A stretch of DNA of 64,000 bases from Notolepis coatsorum (taxonomy: Eukaryota > Chordata > Actinopteri > Aulopiformes > Paralepididae): positions 87,495,796 through 87,559,795 of the forward strand of contig OZ020589.1 in NCBI GenBank assembly GCA_963971535.1. The letters are read 5' to 3'. Under the pieces are notes generated by a model that was given only the letters and a program-made list of their open reading frames with translations, was not told where the DNA came from and searched no databases. How positions within the stretch are numbered: the stretch's first letter is position 1; each line of letters begins with the position of its first letter. The translations under genes were made by a program, and so were the position numbers. Positions 44,757 through 54,834 of this stretch are shown here, one piece after another.

Positions 44757-45414
44757 GGTGCGACATTATATCCACATTTTCCAGTTCACTGATCCAGCCG
44801 GGGTTACCACAGTTCATTCTGGAACCTCAGATCCCCGCTGATCATGGAGTTCTACAGTATCGCGTTGGATCCATACATGTATCGATTTTTTCGAATGGTG
44901 ATCAGGAATTGGAATATACCAGTTGGATACCATCTGATGTCAGGTAAGGACTCTATGTTATCAGTGTTAGGATAATCAGAGTAAGTTTGATGAAGTTATA
45001 AGCTGTTTTGTGAAATGTCTTCTTTCGGTTTCACTGTAAAAGTCTGTGAGGAAATCAACGGAGCGATTATCCGTGCGCGGCCCGAATGTGCTTGCGTGCA
45101 CGTATAATATTGATCATCTAGCGTTTATTTGAAAACGATTCATAAAAAGGCAGACGAATATCAACGTTGTGGAATATTCCACTAAAAGACGATTTTCATA
45201 GAATGCTCCAGAATGAGCTGTTTTTTATCTGAAAACGGGGGCTTTTCTAAATGCTCTGAAACGGAAACGATGCGATAAAAAAACAATCTGCCTTGACAAC
45301 ACTGACTGGAAAATAGTCTTTGATAATGCAATGGGCAGATTAGACACATAGCCATAATTTAAAACATAGATTAGGCGATATTAACGTTAACATTGGCGCC
45401 GATGGTGGCATTCA
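44757..45414 (+). mobile_element. piggyBac-type fragment, fourth layer
   Basis: The sequence follows the element at 28461 from CCACATTTTCCAGTTCACTG (28727 counterpart) through the exon-like MVIRNWNIPVGYHLMSG and AGGTAAGGACT to GATTAGACACATAGCCATAA and GATGGTGGCATTCA. Both piggyBac ends are missing, so it probably came in as part of the hAT by abortive repair. It supplies the empty site for the L2 at 29293. Confidence 0.8.
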
Positions 45415-46242
45415 GCCGGTAAAAAGGAAAACCAGGCTGACCGGAATTTCTCGAATATGTCCGGGGATAGAAATCTTGCAGGACACCCAGACCGGCACGA
45501 ATATGTTCTAACGGAAACGCTGGTGTGTGCGTGCGTTTGGAAAGACGATGAAGTCACTAGTCAGGACTCAGGAGAGGAGTATATTGTAGTAAACTGAGGA
45601 TTACTGAGGATGCACAGATAATGTTGATATTCAAATATAAAAAGGTTTCGAGAGGAGTGGAAGTTTGAAGACAGACTAGACTACAATATGATGCGGGGGT
45701 GGTGAGTTGAAACAGTGTGTGTGTCCCCGACCCCACTTCTATGTTTCAATAAATGATTTGCATTTAAAACTATTAACGCTGACTCATTCCTTCAGTCCAC
45801 TCAAAATTATGCTAATATTCCTTATGTTGTTTATGATATTAATTGAAAATAGCATATGAGAGTATTATATAGTAATAATAACACATGGCGATATACTAAA
45901 AAGCTATTTTTAATTTTTGGCTGGTAAAAAATCTGCCTGGCTGGTAGTTTTTAAAATCTACCAGCCAAATGGCTGGTAAGTCAAAAAGTTAATTTTGTTC
46001 CCTGTGACTAGAAATATATTCATATTCACCACGGTATAAAACGGAAATGTATGAAAAAATGATCTGTTCTGTGCATGTTGACTGGAAGCAACTCACTGAC
46101 AATCAATGTGTTCATTAGATCCATAGCTATAATATTTCATATATTTTTAAGCACTCGCAAGTAAAGCTATCCCTACATTGGATAAAGCACTGGCGCTGAC
46201 GGGCCATCAACGCCCTCTACTGTTTGGCCACCAATGAGTTAA

Positions 46243-46625
46243 AGAACTTCTATATATATTGAATAAATATATATGTCTAAATATGGATTTTCCACCAAAC
46301 TGTTCAATAAACTACTGAAAATGGCTCAGCAGCATCTCTACACCTTGACCCTCATTGAGAATGCAAGGATCTATGAATATGCAAATTGGCAACAATCACT
46401 CATTGATAGACAAGATCAATATCTTCTCAACTTTCCGTGTCTGCTGAAGCTAAAGGGGTCAACCACATAATTGGCCCGTGATAGATTTAAACTATTAGTT
46501 ACATCACGCATGATTTCAGGGAAGTACAGAGAGGAACAGGGGAATAATGTGAAAAGGGTGCTCTGGTGACAAGTTCTGCACAAAAAGACAATCTGTATAG
46601 TCAAAGTTATGCCTCCAAGAGGAGT
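46243..46625. other. No recognised feature
   Basis: Plain sequence between the piggyBac TTAA and the Tc1 end. An open frame of 65 codons from 46273 shows no domain. Confidence 0.4.
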
Positions 46626-46984
46626 TGGGGGAAATAAGTATTGAACACATCAGCATTTTGTCCCGTAAATATATTTCCAATGTTTCCATTCAAGTGACAT
46701 TTTCACCAGACTTTGGTATTAACTCAGGGAATCCAGACAAAATCTAAACATTAAAGTCCATACATAAATAAAGTTATGTGTAATAAAGTGGAATGACATA
46801 GGAAAAAAGTATTGAACACACTAACTGAAATTAATTCAATACTTAGTGGAGAAGCCTTTGTTTGTAATGACAGCTCCAAGGATGCTTTCTGTATGATGTA
46901 ACTAATCACCTGCAGTATTCAGGTGTGATTTTGGCCCATTCCTCTACACAGATTGTCTTTAAATCTTGAAGATTGCGGAGGGGC

Positions 46985-49122
46985 CTCTTGTGAATCTGGA
47001 TCTTCAGATGCTTCCACAAAATTCAATTGGGTTTAAGTCAGGTGATTGACTGGGCCATTCCAACAAGTTGATTTTCTTTATCTGAAATCAACTGCAAGTT
47101 TCCTTTGGAAACAGTATGCTTTGGATTGTTGTCATGGTGGAAGGTCCACCCACGTGTCATCATCAGCATCCTGGTGGATGGCAGCAGGTTCATCTCAAGA
47201 ATCTCTCTGTACATGGCTCCATTCATTGTTCCTTCAATGATATGAAGTCTGCCAGTACCAGGAGAGGAGAAGCAGCCCCACACCATGATACTTCCACCTC
47301 CAAACTTCACTGTTGGTAGTGTTATTCGGGTAATGTGCACTGCCATTTCTCCTCCAAACATGGTGTGTTGTGTGACAGCCAGAAAGTAACATTTTGGTCT
47401 CATCTGACCAGAGTACATGCTCCCAGTAATTCACTGGCTTGTCCAAATGTTGTTAGGCAAACTTTAAAACAAGCTTCAACATGTATTTTTTTCAGTAGTG
47501 GAGTCTTGTGGGCTGAGCGTGCACAGAGGCCATGGCGGTGGAGTGCATTGAGTGTCCTTTCTGTCACAGTTGTACCTGCTGCCTCCAAGTCTTTCTGGAG
47601 CTCTTTCCTAGTAGTCCATGGCTCTCTGGCTACTCTTCTAAGTATCCTTCTGACTCCCTGATCAGAAATGTTGCGAGGAGCACCTGTGCATGGCCGGTTG
47701 ATGATGGAGTGATGGAGTTACATGGCACTACGGGGTACTACATGGCACTACAGGGTACTACATGTCTGCTCTTTTGCAGCACCATAAACATGGGAACTCT
47801 CTAACTCTTCCCCCCTTCCCCCCCCCCCCTCCCTCCCCCATCTCTCTGAGTGCCCGTCTCCTGGCGCTGACTAAGGTGATGGATGCCTCGGGGTCTTGGC
47901 CAAGATTGTAGTGACTGCTCTACATGCACCTCCGAGGCCTTGGATCAGTTATTTACCGTCGTCTGTCCGTGGTCCTGTCAACTGATTAACAGCATTAACA
48001 GACTGTTAACAGATTAACAGTCAACGCGGTTTCATTGCTGGGTTAAGTACTTCTATTCTATTCACATAATATGCTTACTTCATATATCTACTCCATTCAC
48101 ATATATGCTTACCACTTGTATCTATTGCTATGTCCGCCCACTACAATCACATGAGCTGTCTAACGCCTGTCCCGTCTCCCTGTCCCCCTATGACTTGCTG
48201 TCCTGGAGTGCTGACCGGAGTGTCGGACATCCCGTGATGAAGGCCGGGAGGTTGCGACCCCCTCTGCGTGCCCCCCTGGCTCCGGAGGTCTCGTAGTGGT
48301 GACCAGAGTGCGGGACGTCCCGCGATGATGTCGGGGAGTTCGCGACCCTCTCTGCACCGCCCCCTATCTCCCTGTCTCCGGCTGTCCCTGAGCAATGACC
48401 GGAGTGTTGAATGTCCCGTGACTAAGACGGGGAGGACGTGACCCTCTTTGCGCCGCCCCTGTGCCTCAAACAGATCTGCTATCAGCTCTATCTTTAATCT
48501 TTCAAAATGTTCAGTTGCTATCGCTATTTGCTTTAGCTTTAATCTTTCAAAATGTCCAGTTGCTATTGCATGCACTCATCTGTGTTTCACTACACACATG
48601 AGTGCATGCTTACCAACTGTCCGTCTGCAACACTACTATCACCAACATCTAAGAAGGGAGATCCCCCCTTGAATGGCCATTCTAAGGTTTCTCTCCTCTA
48701 CACTGCCTGTGGAGCTTTTTTCCCTATTGTTAGGTTTTAGTGAGTTTTTCCTTACCTTCGCGTGGGGTATGTCTGGGAGTGCTTGCATTCTTTAATTTTT
48801 AATTTTAATTTTTTGCATTCATCTAAAAATGTTTGGACCTTATGGTGTTCTTGTTCTGTTCTTGACTTATTGTTATGTTTTCTTCTTGACTTGTTTAAAG
48901 AAGACCTGTACGGCCCATGGGGACATTAACGTGTGTTGTCGGGCCTTATAAATAAATCTGATTTGATTTGATTTGATGTTGCTTCCACTTATGGATAATG
49001 CCCCAAATGGTGCTTACTGGAAGATTCTGAAGTTGTGAAATACGTCTTTAGCCAATTCTATTTTCATGATTTGCAACAATCTGTTTGTGAAGGTCTTGAG
49101 AGCTCTTTGCTTTTACCCATCA
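46985..49122 (-). pseudogene. Tc1 transposase, frameshifted and split
   Basis: Minus strand. The N-terminal helix-turn-helix starts MGKSKELS near 49120 and runs to 48977, with a stop inside. It resumes after the LINE at about 47716: INRPCTGAPRNISDQG, then TTRKELQKDLEAAGTTVTER and LLKKIHVEACF. The catalytic part has VLWSDETK (first Asp), [22 protein letters not shown] (second Asp), and [11 protein letters not shown] (Glu, DD34E type) in three different frames. So all catalytic codons survive but at least two frameshifts and stops make it inactive. The enzyme would cut at TA and act on the flanking ends. Confidence 0.9.
47717..48976 (+). mobile_element. LINE 3' end (copy 2) inside the Tc1 transposase
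   Basis: The blocks CCAGTTGCTATTGCATGC, GGGAGATCCCCCCTTGAATG, TTAGTGAGTTTTTCCTTACC and GGCCCATGGGGACATTA match 5611-6036, and the copy ends in (ATTTG)n at 48960-48976. Upstream 48140-48470 has three to four loose copies of a unit of about 120 bp (GACCGGAGTGTCGGACATCC, CGACCCTCTCTGCACC). It splits the transposase between the N-terminal helix and the INRP motif. Confidence 0.75.
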
Positions 49123-49294
49123 TTTGATGTTTCCTGTGTGGCACCTTGGTAAGATTTCTTTTTTATAGCCCATCAATATATTCTAACCCAGTTGACATTA
49201 TTAGCACAGATAGGAGGTAGAGTTGCCTCCTAATTAGTTTTGGTTTTCAGCTAGTTCCTTGCCTTTCCTTGCTGTGGTGTACTGCTTTTTCTTA

Positions 49295-50015
49295 GGCCCC
49301 GTTTAGACGAGCGTTTTGTGAACAGAAACCGCAAAAGTCATCTTGCGGTTTCACTTTTAATTTTACGTTTAGACGAGCGTTTTGGGGTGGAATTCTCCGT
49401 GCAGACGACGCTGTAACGACGGCGCCCCGCTGTCACACGATTGGCGCATATGTCACATGACGTGCTGTGAAGACCCGCCCTACTCTGCCTCTGATTCGCA
49501 GACTGTGGATGGGGAATGTGATTGGACAAAAGCAGAGTCACTCACAGACAGTGGGTCCACTCACGCCGCGGGACAGATTCTTGTGTATTTAACCCTTTCA
49601 CTGCCACACGACAGCCGGTTGTGTGATAGTAAAGGGTTAACCTTCTGTCGTGTGGCAGTGAAAGGGTTAAAAGCACTGCCAATGTAGCCTTCAGGTGATC
49701 TCCGTTGATATAAGTCAGACATACTTGCTTTGTTTACGTCTCGGCTACTGGCGCATACCTGCTACCTGTGACGTAAGCAGTACGCGCGACCAGAGCCGTG
49801 ACAACCCTTTCGTCATCGTTTTATCAGATTTATACGTTTTAACAGTTTAGACGAGAGCGCAAAGCTTTTGCGTTTCTAGGAATTCCACCCTGGAAGGTAG
49901 TCTCACTTTTTTGCGGTTTCACCCCGTAAAAACGCCGTTTCCGTATAAACGAAAGGCACATCCGAAAAAATATTTTTGCGGATTCACCTGCTAGCGTTTC
50001 CGTCTAAACGGGGCC
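49295..50015. mobile_element. PIF/Harbinger-like MITE with TTA target duplication
   Basis: Ends GGCCCCGTTTAGACGAGCG and CGTCTAAACGGGGCC, flanked by TTA at 49292-49294 and 50016-50018. A 3-bp TWA duplication and a GG..CC-type end fit PIF/Harbinger. Subterminal words ACCGCAAAAGTCATCTTGCG and TTTTGCGGTTTCACC repeat. It contains an 82-bp TTAA element and no transposase. 721 bp. Confidence 0.82.
49589..49670. mobile_element. 82-bp piggyBac-like micro-element
   Basis: TTAA at both ends with perfect 26-bp inverted arms: TTAACCCTTTCACTGCCACA + CGACAG on the left and the exact complement on the right. The end TTAACCCTTTCAGTGACA of the 951-bp element at 14466 is very similar, so it may be a minimal substrate of that family. 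The middle has GTAAAGGGTTAACC, a further TTAA. The whole is almost only terminal repeat. Confidence 0.7.
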
Positions 50016-50227
50016 TTAGTGTGTCCAATACTTTTTTCCTGTTTCATTCCACTTTATTACACATAACTTTATTTACATATGGAGTTTACTGTTTAGATTT
50101 CTTGTCTGGATTTCTTGAGTTAATACAAACGTCTGGTGCAAATTTCGCTTGAATACGCTCATTGGAAATACATTTACTGAACAAAATGTTGATGTGTTCA
50201 ATACTTATTTCCCCCATTGTAACCATA

Positions 50228-50404
50228 AAAAAGGAGGGTTTTGAGGTTAAAATGTAACATAGTTATTGTATCTAGCGTAGAGGAGGGTTTTGAGGTTAAA
50301 ATGTAACAGTTATTGTAGCTAGCATATATGAGGGTTTTGAGGTTAAAATCTAACAGTTATTGTAGATAGCATATATGAGGGTTTTGAGGTTAAAATCTAA
50401 CATT
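50228..50404. repeat. About 53-bp tandem repeat, about 3.5 copies
   Basis: Units share GAGGGTTTTGAGGTTAAAAT + GTAACAGTTATTGTAGCTAG + CATATAT. The array begins directly after the Tc1 end. Confidence 0.9.
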
Positions 50405-50740
50405 GAATGGAATGTTTACCGCAGGTTGTTTGGTGTGGATGTGAGTTAGATTCCGGTGTTCACACCGACCCAGACGAGCCGCACCGCTGGGGTAAACGTT
50501 CCAGGGTTTGATTCAACCAGACGAAACGAGGCAGACATGTACCACAAAACATGCTGGTAAGACAGTGGTTCCATCCCTGTGCAACGCAGGTATTCAAAAC
50601 TCCATCTACATTCTCTTTCCTATAAATGTACATTGTGCACGCCGGCGTCGGAACGCACGCGCACACATACACACACATGCAATCTACTGCAGCGGACTTA
50701 ATTACATATGTAGGCTTCTAGATTGAAACTCACAAGCTGT
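50405..50740. other. No recognised feature; short CA tract
   Basis: Complex sequence with a CACACATACACACACATGC run near 50660-50682. It runs up to the target duplication of the next element. Confidence 0.4.
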
Positions 50741-51125
50741 TAGTGTTGTCACGATACTGGAATTTCGACTTCGATACGATACCTTGACAAGTATCGAAAG
50801 TATCGATATATATATTTTTAACAAATTTTGCTTTTGTTGCTGGTTGATTCTCCTCAGCTTCTCTCTGGTACTATAAGAGAAGATAAATATAACACTTTTA
50901 AAACCATTTGTTTATCTTTAGATCAGACATTTAAAAATAACTAAATTATCAAATCTAAATCAAACCCCTCTTAAAATCAAAAACCTGTTTAACCTAGCCA
51001 TCTATAAAACATCATGCTAAAACTGTGAAACAAACTCCCCTAAAGAAAGAAATACATAACAAACATGACTCAGTTATGCAATAGTGCTGCTGATTTTTAT
51101 TTGGTTAAAACAACAACTACAACAA

Positions 51126-51133
51126 TTTTCATG

Positions 51134-51186
<53 letters not shown>

Positions 51187-51358
51187 CTGCTGTGACAAGA
51201 AAAGGACATCCAGCGGAATGCAACCACCATAAAGACTGTACAAGAAATTCCGTCTGTAATGTACTGATTTCTTTTGTTTTCTCTGTTTGATTGTTTTGTT
51301 TTGGCAATGTAAACGTATGTTTCCCATGTCAATAAAGCCCATTTGAATTGAATTGAAT

Positions 51359-51443
<85 letters not shown>
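51126..51443 (+). repeat. LINE 3' tail between two (GA)n tracts
   Basis: (GA)n at 51137-51178 and 51362-51443 flank GTGAGCTGCTGTGACAAGAA ... CAATAAAGCCCATTTGAATT + GAATTGAATT. The AATAAAG signal plus (TTGAA)n tail mark a 3' end of a non-LTR retrotransposon of about 180 bp. The GA tracts may be microsatellite growth in the target or the tail. Confidence 0.75.
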
Positions 51444-51446
<3 letters not shown>

Positions 51447-51754
51447 TATTAACGTCACATTTTCAACAAGATTGCTGCTACTTAAAGTGGAAATGAAGCA
51501 GTGCGATAAATACATATTCATAGCATCACATTAGTATTTAGATAAGCCACAGAAGAAGTCACGTTATAAAAATAAGCAGTTTCTAAGAAAAAACGATTTG
51601 TTGTGTACATTTCTGAAGCATTTAGCATTATGGGCGCGGCCATTTTGTTGCTGACGTCATACCGGGGGTTGGGTGTATACACTCTGGTTAGCTGCCTATA
51701 TTGAATGGGTCAGTCAGCAAATAAAATGTTGCCTACAAAACAACGGGACCGCGG

Positions 51755-52031
51755 TGGTTCTGTTTGTATTGCTCCTGGCTGTTCAAACTAATTTTACCAT
51801 GTGAGAGAGAGGAAAGTTGGTTAATTTCCACAAACTACCAGTGAAAAAAACAGTGTTGTCGACATGTTGGCTCGGGCTGGCTGCACTCAGGCGGCGCGAC
51901 CAGCCTGTTGGACAGGGAAGGAGGATCTGCAGCGAACACTTCATTGCCTCGGATTATGTTGTTGGGGTGGGATGTTTGTCCAGAAGACCACTAATCAGCT
52001 GAAGCCGGACGCGGTTCCCTCGGTCTTCGAC
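51755..52031 (+). pseudogene. THAP zinc-finger domain, frameshifted (left arm)
   Basis: The C2CH signature of THAP domains can be followed through three frames: VCIAPGCSN (first two Cys), then LVNFHKLPVKKTVLSTCWLG (the FHxxP and Trp positions), RRICSEHFIASDY (CSxHF, the last Cys and His) and LKPDAVPSVF (the AVPxxF box). The fingers bind DNA in THAP proteins and in P-element transposases. An in-frame stop and two frameshifts make it non-functional. No catalytic part follows. It is mirrored at 52353-52626. Confidence 0.85.
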
Positions 52032-52352
52032 AGACAGACCGGCGTTAGCTCTCGGGAGCGATCGCTAGCTAGTTGGCACCAGCCGGGGCCCGGCGTTAGC
52101 TCTCGCTAGCTAGCGTTAGCAACCGGAGCGTCGCGGAGCATTCAGCCTGCTGGCTACCTAGACCCACTTCAACCAGCGTCGCGGAGCATTCAGCCTGCTG
52201 GCTACCTAGACCCACTTCAACCAGCGTCGCGGAGCATTCAGCCTGCTGGCTACACAAGCTGTGTAGCCAGCAGGCTGAATGCTCCGCGACGCTCCGGTTG
52301 CTAACGCTAGCTAGCGAGAGCTAACGCCGGGCCCCGAGAGCTAACGCCGGTC

Positions 52353-52626
52353 TGTCTGTCGAAGACCGAGGGAACCGCGTCCGGCTTCAGCTGATTAGTG
52401 GTCTTCTGGACAAACATCCCACCCCAACAACATAATCCGAGGCAATGAAGTGTTCGCTGCAGATCCTCCTTCCCTGTCCAACAGGCTGGTCGCGCCGCCT
52501 GAGTGCAGCCAGCCCGAGCCAACATGTCGACAACACTGTTTTTTTCACTGGTAGTTTGTGGAAATTAACCAACTTTCCTCTCTCTCACATGGTAAAATTA
52601 GTTTGAACAGCCAGGAGCAATACAAA
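52353..52626 (-). pseudogene. THAP zinc-finger domain, frameshifted (right arm copy)
   Basis: This is the inverted copy of 51755-52031 with the same FHKLP, CSEHF and AVPSVF blocks and the same frameshifts. Because both copies share the same defects, the duplication came after decay. The two face each other across the palindrome centre. Confidence 0.85.
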
Positions 52627-52721
52627 CAGAACCACCGCGGTCCCGTTGTTTTGTAGGCAACATTTTATTTGCTGACTGACCCATTCAATATAGGCAGCTA
52701 ACCAGAGTGTATACACCCAAC

Positions 52722-53887
52722 CAGGGAACAAACTTAACTTTTTGACTTACCAGCCATTTGGCTGGTAGATTTTTAAAAGTACAAGCCGGGCAGATTTTTT
52801 ACTAGCCAAAAATTATAAATAGCTTTTTAGTATATCGCCATGTGTTATTATTACATATAATACTCTCATATGCTATTTTCAATTAATATCATAAACAACA
52901 TAAGGAATATTAGCATAATTTTGAGTGGACTGAAGGAATGAGTCAGCGTTAATAGTTTTAAATGCAAATAATTTATTGAAACATAGAAGTGGGGTCGGGA
53001 CACACATTTTATTTAAATTTTTTAAACTGTTTTAACCATGTAGTGTAGCACTTTGGGATCCCAGTGAACAAAAAGTGCATTACAAATCCAATCTATTATT
53101 ATTATTATTATGTGTGGCTGCCGCCCTGGCGGACATCTGTGCTCTACTGAGTGCACCTTTCTAGTCTAGAGAGAGCGCATTTTGTCAACACAAGTTGGAA
53201 CCCATGAGGAAGCGATATAAGGAAACGAATTGCTCCGCTAATCGCTCATGTTGACCCCGCCCCCAAGTCGCTCTCCGCTCGCTCACCGCTCACCTTGAAT
53301 CGAGCGCTCCCCGCTCCCCGCGGCACATCGCTTGGCAGATATTTTTATTTTTTTGGAGCATGGTGTAAATTAGCTCAAACTACAACAGTCTACACCCCCT
53401 GGGCCCCTTAACAATTGTTTGTATTGAGCCGCATTGTAATTGTACCCATTATGCAATGTTAAATAACGTTGTTTATCCATTCACTAGCTCTATTAAGCGA
53501 TGATAGCTAGCCTAGCCACAATGCTATGGTCGCTGCCATTAACGTTAGCATGTAAGCTAACGACAACAACAATGGCGTCAAAACTTTTTCTAACAGAATG
53601 TGAGTGACAAAGCCTGAACAGGATATCACAGGTTCACCCTTCTCATTGGTTGAAAATGGCCTTCATGTTTGTACATCGCCATCTGTTGCTTTGGCATTGT
53701 ACTACATGTAGTATATTACATCAGTGTTAAACCACTGTGAGCGGCCTGGAGGGAGTGGATTGGAGGAGAAGCGGTAGATGTAGTGTATTTTGTTAGCCGC
53801 CAGGTGGCGGGCAGACCTTAAATTCTAATCGCCAAAGAATACATCTACAAGCCAGTGGCGCTGGGCGTGTAACTATTTTGTACCCTG
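52722..53887. mobile_element. hAT-type element, CAGGGAACAAA family, in the palindrome arm
   Basis: Ends CAGGGAACAAACTTAACTTT and AACTATTTTGTACCCTG; CACCCAAC at 52714-52721 and 53888-53895 (perfect). Left subterminal CTTACCAGCCATTTGGCTGG matches the inverted right part of 43932-46005. It holds an L2-type tail ending in (TTA)n at 53036-53111 and a form of the shared ATGCAATGTTAAATAACGTT module near 53450. No transposase. Confidence 0.93.
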
Positions 53888-54087
53888 CACCCAACCCCCG
53901 GCATGACGTCAGCCATGACGTCAGCAACAAAATGGCGGCGCCCATGTTGAAAACAGGGATATTATATTATATTTTTCAGACAAATAAGATAGATTTCACA
54001 TTTGATTATAGAACCCTGTCTTACACAAGGTACACAACAAACAAACTAGGATCACATTGCTCACTGCTTCATCTCCACTTTAAACAC

Positions 54088-54175
54088 TTCATGGAAACGG
54101 GGTAACGTTATGTCGAGTTCGTGTACTAGTGTAGTTAGTATGAACTCGACTTAACGTTACTCCGTTTCCATGAAG
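54088..54175. repeat. Short inverted repeat, arms of about 34 bp
   Basis: CTTCATGGAAACGGGGTAAC + GTTATGTCGAGTTC pairs with GAACTCGACTTAACGTTACT + CCGTTTCCATGAAG around a 20-bp loop. Two mismatches. It lies within the 50741-54620 element. Confidence 0.85.
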
Positions 54176-54834
54176 TAATTATAAAGGTGGCCAGCTAGCT
54201 AGCATAAGCTAACGTTAGCTAATAGCTGTATCGTTGGCACTGCTCTGTAACAACGCTTTAGCTTTTCCTTCGTCGTTTACTTCAAACCCGAACTACTTCC
54301 AAACAGCACTTCTGCTGTTTTCTTTATCCACAAGCACAAGTTGCGGAGGCTCTGCACTGGCCATATTCTGAGCTAAAATCTTTTGTTTACAAACTGAAGA
54401 CAGGTCTGCAAGGGGGAGGGCTGCAGCGGAGGAGGAGGGGCAAGCGTGCTCTGCAACAGCGTGCGTCTATCTGTCAACAACTTGCGGTAGAACACTGCGA
54501 GCAAGCCAGCTGGTATCGATACTGCAGAAAGTATCAATATTTCGGGAAATGAGTATCGAAACCATTTTAAATATTCAGTATCGATATGTATCGATATTTC
54601 GATATTTTTTGACAACACTACAAGCTGTAACATCAAATGTTTGAGCCTTAGGCTGTGTGTGCACACATACAGACACACACACGCACACACACACACAAAC
54701 GGAGTCCATCAAGCCTTACCACCTCCTGACTGGTGTGGTCTAACCAAGCCAAAGCGCATCCCTAATGGTTTCTGAGGTAGAGCGGGGGATTGTCTCCTGC
54801 CTGGCCACAAGCCTCCTCCTCAGTTAATACATCA

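Larger units (their letters stand above)
44250..45522 (+). mobile_element. hAT-type element, third layer, perfect target duplication
   Basis: Ends CAGCGTTTCCGTTAGCCGG and GTTCTAACGGAAACGCTG; GTGTGTGC at 44242-44249 and 45523-45530. Subterminal repeats AATTACCGGTATTTGACCGG and CTGACCGGAATTTC. It keeps the start of a transposase-like ORF (44568-44756) and a piece of piggyBac sequence (44757-45414). Confidence 0.92.
43932..46005. mobile_element. hAT-type element, CAGGGAACAAA family, second layer
   Basis: Ends CAGGGAACAAAATAAGTACC and AGTTAATTTTGTTCCCTG. The subterminal CTACCAGCCAAATGGCTGGT is inverted in the related element at 52722-53887. The 8-bp flanks TCTAGAAA and TGACTAGA are not identical (they share CTAGA when shifted), so the duplication has decayed. 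It contains the hAT 44250-45522. Confidence 0.8.
43228..46242 (+). mobile_element. piggyBac-type element, outer layer of a four-level nest
   Basis: TTAA at 43228-43231 and 46239-46242; ends TTAACACATTCGGGGCC and TTGGCCACCAATGAGTTAA. The dyads CCCAAGATATCTCGGG (43248-43263) and CCCGAGAAATCTCGGG (43284-43299) are 36 bp apart, shorter than the usual 43-44. Exon-like MAIGNWINLFAVHQL (then a stop) leads to GAGGTAAGGAC near 43657. It is interrupted at 43932-46005; its right part (CATATTCACCACGGTATAAA) resumes after 46006 as in the element at 14466. Confidence 0.88.
46626..50221 (-). mobile_element. Tc1-type transposon, split by a LINE and a MITE
   Basis: Inverted ends: GGGGGAAATAAGTATTGAAC at the left (46626) and GTTCAATACTTATTTCCCCC at the right, finishing CATTGTA with the TA target. 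The transposase reads right to left. A LINE 3' end (47717-48976) and a Harbinger-like MITE (49295-50015) are inserted. Without them it would be about 1.6 kb, as usual for Tc1. Confidence 0.9.
51630..53945. repeat. Long palindrome, arms over 500 bp, right arm split by a hAT
   Basis: The centre is at 52257-52259 (TACACA AGC TGTGTA). The left arm runs 51630-52256; the right arm is 52260-52721 and, after the hAT, 53888-53945. The outermost pair is ATGGGCGCGGCCATTTTGTT and AACAAAATGGCGGCGCCCAT. The left arm has a GCGTCGCGGAGCATTCAGCC repeat three times (52120-52250), the right arm once. The right arm also has the GACGTCA word twice against once at the left. The hAT must have come after the palindrome, since it sits cleanly within one arm. 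Confidence 0.9.
50741..54620. mobile_element. 8-bp-TSD DNA transposon containing facing THAP fragments
   Basis: Ends TAGTGTTGTCACGATACTGG and TCGATATTTTTTGACAACACTA; CAAGCTGT at 50733-50740 and 54621-54628 (perfect). Subterminal GTATCGAAAGTATCGATA words repeat at both sides. An 8-bp duplication occurs in hAT and in P elements. The THAP fragments inside would fit a P-type origin but could also have been captured. A hAT (52722-53887) and a LINE tail (51179-51360) are inserted. Confidence 0.85.
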
